64,000 nt of DNA. It comes from Bacteroides sp. Its GTDB lineage: Bacteria; Bacteroidota; Bacteroidia; Bacteroidales; Bacteroidaceae. Positions within the stretch are counted from its first letter, which is position 1. Each line of letters opens with the position of its first letter. Positions 60,278-64,000 of this stretch are shown one piece after another. Both the position numbers and the translations under genes were made by a program. Under the pieces are notes generated by a model. That model ran no database searches and was not told the DNA's origin. It was given only the letters and a program-made list of their open reading frames with translations. The DNA is taken from contig NZ_JAQVBV010000005.1 of NCBI RefSeq assembly GCF_028690125.1, positions 124,001 to 188,000 on the forward strand, read 5' to 3'.

Positions 60278-61505
60278 ATATATCTTTATGGTTTTCAGAA
60301 ATACTATTATATGATGATTCAGTTTCTATCTTCAATCGAGCATTCGCTTTTAGTTTACTAATATCTGCAGTAAATAATATCCAATTAATTCCGGTACACA
60401 AATCGGAACTATCCTCTTTATTTGCCAAATAACCCGTTACTTGATGTTCAACCAATTCTGGTATTCCACCTGTATTGAATCCAACCACAGGTAGTCCGCA
60501 AGCCATAGCTTCTAAAATTACATTGGGATAATTATCGGCTAAAGAAGGGGCCACCAGCACATCAGCAGCATTATAAAGTAACATCAACGAATAGTCATCA
60601 TGAAGTCGCCCCATAAAGTGCAAAGATGCCTTTGTCTCCATTTCTACAGCATTCGAATCGCATCCTCCAAATACCACGTATTCTATAGTATCGGACATAT
60701 TATGAATAGCTTCTTTTAAATAACTCCATCCTTTATAGGGACTATTTATCGCATCTGCCCCAAACAGAACAAGCTTTTTATTTTCCGGCAAACCCAGTAA
60801 ATTACGAGCTATAGATTGAGGAACAGAACGATAGCGATTAGTATCAATTACGTTGCGGCTAAGTTGAATTTTCTTATCTCCAAACAAACGACTCTCTTCC
60901 ACACAATGTCCTAACCATTCACTAGGAGTTAAGATTGTCAAGTTTGAATATGAACTCCATTTTCTCTTTTTCCTTTCAAATTGTTTATAAGATAAATCAT
61001 ATTCACACCGACTACCCATCTTTGCATAAAACATAGGACAAGCCCCACAATGAGTTTTATAACGTTCACAGTCAAAAGCATAGTGGCAACCACCGGTAAA
61101 AGGCCACATATCATGCATAAACCAATAAATAGGTTTTCCTGTATTCAATAATTCTTGTATTCCTTGCACAGACAACAAACCAAAATTAGTCCAATGAAGA
61201 TAAATCACGTCCGCTTCCTGTACAACTTTTTCCTTAGCCAGTTGAAATCCGGTATTAGCATAGGACCATGCCCCGAATGCCTTAATTCTATTAACAGACC
61301 AATCTGTCCAATAACGTTTAAATAGCGTCTTCATTTTAATCAATCTCTGCTCAGGTGTAACCACATACTGATTCCCGAAATCTGTTTTATCAGCCACAAG
61401 CAGAGTCGAACTCATACCAGCCAAATTCATAGCCTCATTCAGCCGATAGGCAGCAATAGCAGCTCCGCCCATTCGGTCAGAGTAATTTATGTGTACGATT
61501 TTCAT
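60255..61505 (-). CDS. GT4 family glycosyltransferase
   Basis: A 416-residue GT-B enzyme. MKIVHINYSDRMGGAAIAAY gives the acceptor loop; the middle has a cysteine-rich stretch CHYAFDCERYKTHCGACPMF, which might bind metal and is found in a subset of capsule glycosyltransferases. The donor site is PSLADNYPNVILEAMACGLPVVGF. Adjacent genes are 7 bases upstream and overlapping downstream. The sugar is not known. Confidence 0.9.
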   Translation of the reverse strand: MKIVHINYSDRMGGAAIAAYRLNEAMNLAGMSSTLLVADKTDFGNQYVVTPEQRLIKMKTLFKRYWTDWSVNRIKAFGAWSYANTGFQLAKEKVVQEADVIYLHWTNFGLLSVQGIQELLNTGKPIYWFMHDMWPFTGGCHYAFDCERYKTHCGACPMFYAKMGSRCEYDLSYKQFERKKRKWSSYSNLTILTPSEWLGHCVEESRLFGDKKIQLSRNVIDTNRYRSVPQSIARNLLGLPENKKLVLFGADAINSPYKGWSYLKEAIHNMSDTIEYVVFGGCDSNAVEMETKASLHFMGRLHDDYSLMLLYNAADVLVAPSLADNYPNVILEAMACGLPVVGFNTGGIPELVEHQVTGYLANKEDSSDLCTGINWILFTADISKLKANARLKIETESSYNSISENHKDIYELFTRV

Positions 61506-61512
61506 GCTTGTT

Positions 61513-62652
61513 TTAGATTGATATCAAACGAATTTTTTCTTTATAGCATCTTAAATAATTACTAAAAGTCCTTTCATTAAATGTAAATCGTTGAATATTT
61601 GAATCAATATGAAACATCTGTTCTCGTGATTGTAATGAACAATATCTTTTATGATAAAATGGTAATAATTGAAGTTCATCCAGCATACCGACAATCTTTC
61701 CAGTCACCGGATCAGTATAATCGAGTAAATAGTTTTTTCCATTTAGAACTGTTTGAAGTACAATTGAATGAAATCGCATACCCACACACAATAATGAATG
61801 ATAATAAATATTCATCGTTTCTTCTAAACTCAATGGGTCATGCTGAACAAGTATTTGTTCATTTCCCATTTGTTTCTGTATTTTATCCAATATAATCCGG
61901 TCATCTCCACCAATTGTAAATGTATGCATTGGAATTAGTTTAATTGGTACTGATGTCTTTTCAACAAGTTCACTTAACAGCAATTTAAACTGCTTTTCAT
62001 ATACAAGAGAGTCTCCTTTATATTGATCTAGTGCAATATCTCTAAAATTAACTGAAACAAAAGCCTCTTGTCTAAGTACATCTATATTTTTTTGAAGATA
62101 ATAATCCGCTGCCAGAAAAGCAGGGTCAATTAAATAAGTAGTCTTACTATCTTCTTTACTTAAATAAAGTCTACATTCCTTTTCTGATTGCGAATCTCGA
62201 AATATATTCAAATCAGACATTTGAATAATTTTATTTACACAAGATATATATTCTTTTTGATGTAAAGGTCCCCAACCACATCCCAATAAGGCACATTTAA
62301 CACAATACTTCTGAGCTATCTGGAAAGCATATTCTAACATATATAGAAGTGGCATATCCATCAATGGGCCACCCCCAACAATCAACAAATCAGATGAATA
62401 TATTTCTTTTTTCAGGATGCGATGATTCAAAGAAGGAAAAACTGACATTGATGAGAGATGTTGTCTTGAGCAACTTTTAAAAAAGTGACCATCTTCAAGC
62501 AAAGTTCTCTCTGATAGTACAGGAAAAAGAGATCCTAACTTAATTTCAAAATCATCATACAGTTCTCCAAATATACGTATCAATCCTGCTAAGATAGCAC
62601 GATCTCCAATTGTTTCTGTTCCGTACCAACCAATAACAGTAATAGTCACCAT
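61513..62652 (-). CDS. Polysaccharide pyruvyl transferase family protein
   Basis: A 379-residue protein of the CsaB/WcaK-like pyruvyltransferase family, which adds pyruvate ketals to sugars from phosphoenolpyruvate. Marks are TITVIGWYGTETIGDRAILAG, then LIVGGGPLMDMPLL, NIFRDSQSEKECR and CVGMRFHSIVLQ. This would add negative charge to the repeat unit, a trait linked to zwitterionic polysaccharides in Bacteroides. Some family members are not pyruvyltransferases, so the reaction is inferred. It overlaps the radical SAM gene by 7 bases. Confidence 0.88.
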   Translation of the reverse strand: MVTITVIGWYGTETIGDRAILAGLIRIFGELYDDFEIKLGSLFPVLSERTLLEDGHFFKSCSRQHLSSMSVFPSLNHRILKKEIYSSDLLIVGGGPLMDMPLLYMLEYAFQIAQKYCVKCALLGCGWGPLHQKEYISCVNKIIQMSDLNIFRDSQSEKECRLYLSKEDSKTTYLIDPAFLAADYYLQKNIDVLRQEAFVSVNFRDIALDQYKGDSLVYEKQFKLLLSELVEKTSVPIKLIPMHTFTIGGDDRIILDKIQKQMGNEQILVQHDPLSLEETMNIYYHSLLCVGMRFHSIVLQTVLNGKNYLLDYTDPVTGKIVGMLDELQLLPFYHKRYCSLQSREQMFHIDSNIQRFTFNERTFSNYLRCYKEKIRLISI

Positions 62653-63749
62653 TTTGATAAAAATTTATATTTATTTCCCCACGACCAACGATAGTTCAAT
62701 ATTTCACACATAAACAACACAACTCCTTTTAGATTTGGTAAATCAACATAATGAATGCAAGTGTTACAATATTGCGATGTCTGACGTTGCATTTCATCAA
62801 AACTGCCCTGTTTATATAGCTCCGCAGGAGTCTTTTTCTGCAAATTTTCAATTCGATCACTAGCAGTAGCACACAAAAAGATATCTAAATTTTCATCTAT
62901 TGTCACATCCCTATTTAGATAGGAACATTGACTTAGTCTGCCATACCCTTTCTTTTTCAAAAAATAATAATTTGCAAAATACCGAAACTTAATTCTCGCC
63001 TGCTTCGAAAAAGAGGTCTTTAAAAATTTCCCATAAAAAAATTCTGTAGCCAACAAATTACTACGTTCATCCTCCAATACATAATAATCATAACGGTCAA
63101 ACGTATAAATACGTTTATTGGGCACAGCCAGATGATAAGTAATAGTAAATGGATAACCACTGAAAAAAGAATCCGTTTGTTGTACATAAGGTATATTATA
63201 TCTGGATAAAGTACAACCAATATCCATTACATCACAGTAACATTTGGAATTTTGTGCCAGCTCGTCCATCAACTTCTTTGTCCGTTCAAAACAATTTTTA
63301 ATTCCACGCACTTCATCATGAACACTCCCTACCCCATCAACAGAAAGAGTTAATCCGAGTTTTACATTATGTTTCACCGTTATCTGCTTTATTTTTTCCA
63401 ACAACGACAACAAACGGTCTGGTAAAAGACCATTTGAAATGATATGTATATAGTCTAATTTCTTTAATACCAAAAGAGCATTAATAATTTCTTCTGGGTG
63501 TTTGATTAATGTCAATTCTCCACCATTAATTCCAACACTTCGTACTTCTGAAAAATAGTCATCTTGTAAGACTTTTCTTAAAGTATCGGGATCAATATCA
63601 CTTTTTTCCTTAATTTCCCAGATATTACATGTTTTACAACGTGAATTACAGCGTGAAGTCACAGGCATTTGAATCACTACCGGCTTTCGGCGAATATGAA
63701 ACAGACGACAAAGAGTGTCAATTAAAAGACTTTTTATAAGATATAACAT
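62646..63749 (-). CDS. Radical SAM/SPASM protein of the polysaccharide locus
   Basis: About 367 residues. The radical SAM cluster motif is C-N-S-R-C-K-T-C (CxxxCxxC form, near residue 35), followed by SVGINGGELTLI, a GGE segment. The C-terminus has SPASM-type cysteines (CSYLNRDVTID, then FLCATAS and QYCNTCIHY), suggesting a second iron-sulfur cluster. The start at 63749 (ATG) is preferred to the GTG at 63782. It overlaps the end of the flippase gene. Its substrate may be a sugar or lipid-linked intermediate; no characterised match is recognised. Confidence 0.85.
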   Translation of the reverse strand: MLYLIKSLLIDTLCRLFHIRRKPVVIQMPVTSRCNSRCKTCNIWEIKEKSDIDPDTLRKVLQDDYFSEVRSVGINGGELTLIKHPEEIINALLVLKKLDYIHIISNGLLPDRLLSLLEKIKQITVKHNVKLGLTLSVDGVGSVHDEVRGIKNCFERTKKLMDELAQNSKCYCDVMDIGCTLSRYNIPYVQQTDSFFSGYPFTITYHLAVPNKRIYTFDRYDYYVLEDERSNLLATEFFYGKFLKTSFSKQARIKFRYFANYYFLKKKGYGRLSQCSYLNRDVTIDENLDIFLCATASDRIENLQKKTPAELYKQGSFDEMQRQTSQYCNTCIHYVDLPNLKGVVLFMCEILNYRWSWGNKYKFLSKW

Positions 63750-64000
63750 TTCGAATAATTTGTATAATAGAAGGCAAATCACGAACTATCCCCAAGGTTT
63801 GTAAACCAATAAAACAACCAATGCTTAAAATCAGTTTTAAAAATAAATTCAAAACAACACTTTGTATATCAACAAAATAAGTATAAACCCACAAAATTAC
63901 AGCTATAATAAGCGCTACTATAAAAGGACGTAATAAAGAATAAAAGAAATGGGACAACGAACTCTTCAATACTAATTGAATTAAAATTTTATGATACACA
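63718..64000 (-). CDS. Oligosaccharide flippase, C-terminal part (runs off the window)
   Basis: The visible 93 codons are two hydrophobic helices (FFYSLLRPFIVALIIAVILW and LNLFLKLILSIGCFIGLQTL) and a short polar tail. They match the C-terminal end of Wzx-type/MATE-like polysaccharide flippases (RfbX family). The frame is open to the window edge, so the gene continues upstream. Placement just before glycosyltransferases and a Wzy-like gene supports a Wzx/Wzy-dependent pathway. The assignment rests on context plus hydrophobicity. Confidence 0.65.
   Translation of the reverse strand, partial: VYHKILIQLVLKSSLSHFFYSLLRPFIVALIIAVILWVYTYFVDIQSVVLNLFLKLILSIGCFIGLQTLGIVRDLPSIIQIIRNVISYKKSFN

Overview
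The window is AT-rich and looks like a Bacteroides chromosome (phylum Bacteroidota; species not resolved). The evidence is promoters of the TTTG / TAnnTTTG type, an omega-like RNA polymerase subunit, BamD, PorT-like barrel and DUF4293 genes in the usual Bacteroidales arrangement, secreted glycoside hydrolases, and a long capsular/exopolysaccharide locus. No rRNA, tRNA or CRISPR array was seen.

Region 1 (1-28.1 kb) is mostly core genome: pyrG (5' end cut by the window), yidC, a MATE exporter, an S9 peptidase lipoprotein, a secreted GH2 enzyme, a padR-pspC pair, a POT peptide transporter, a Cys-tRNA(Pro) deacylase, uvrA, a LysM/periplasmic-binding-fold protein with a PorT-like barrel, DUF4293-omega-bamD, a paaK/ACT pair and uvrB. 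A lipoprotein gene at 7.3-8.0 kb has a frameshift inside its signal peptide.

Region 2 (28.1-34.6 kb) is a small accessory patch. Two nearly identical promoter-leader-terminator units (28.3 and 31.3 kb) look like paralogous small RNAs. Around them are a DeoR regulator with a cluster of ACCGCA motifs, a 5'(3')-deoxyribonucleotidase, a monooxygenase-fold protein, a GDSL hydrolase, a DUF4919 gene broken by an in-frame stop, a SanA-like protein, the C-terminal remnant of an outer-membrane barrel, an AlaX-like editing protein and an Hsp20.

Region 3 (34.6-48.5 kb): a DMT exporter; a minus-strand tripartite efflux operon (TolC, HlyD, double ATPase, two ABC-2 permeases); and, divergent from it, an AraC-family regulator interrupted by a 2,477-bp group II intron in antisense orientation. 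The intron boundaries can be placed to the base: joining 42020 to 44498 restores a 195-codon C-terminal half in frame. The intron's own protein has a one-base frameshift that cuts off its HNH domain. GH78 and GH20 enzymes follow.

Region 4 (48.5-64 kb) is the distal part of a minus-strand polysaccharide locus: flippase (partial), radical SAM/SPASM protein, pyruvyltransferase-family protein, five glycosyltransferases, a polymerase-like protein, gmd and fcl for GDP-fucose, an initiating phosphosugar transferase, and manC. Between the initiating transferase and manC lies about 1.7 kb of decayed sequence carrying a perfect 39-bp inverted repeat. The locus start (usual place of upxY/upxZ and the promoter) lies beyond 64 kb.

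The most distinctive observations are the duplicated small-RNA unit, the exactly bounded antisense intron, the 39-bp inverted repeat, and a cluster of small gene-inactivating lesions.
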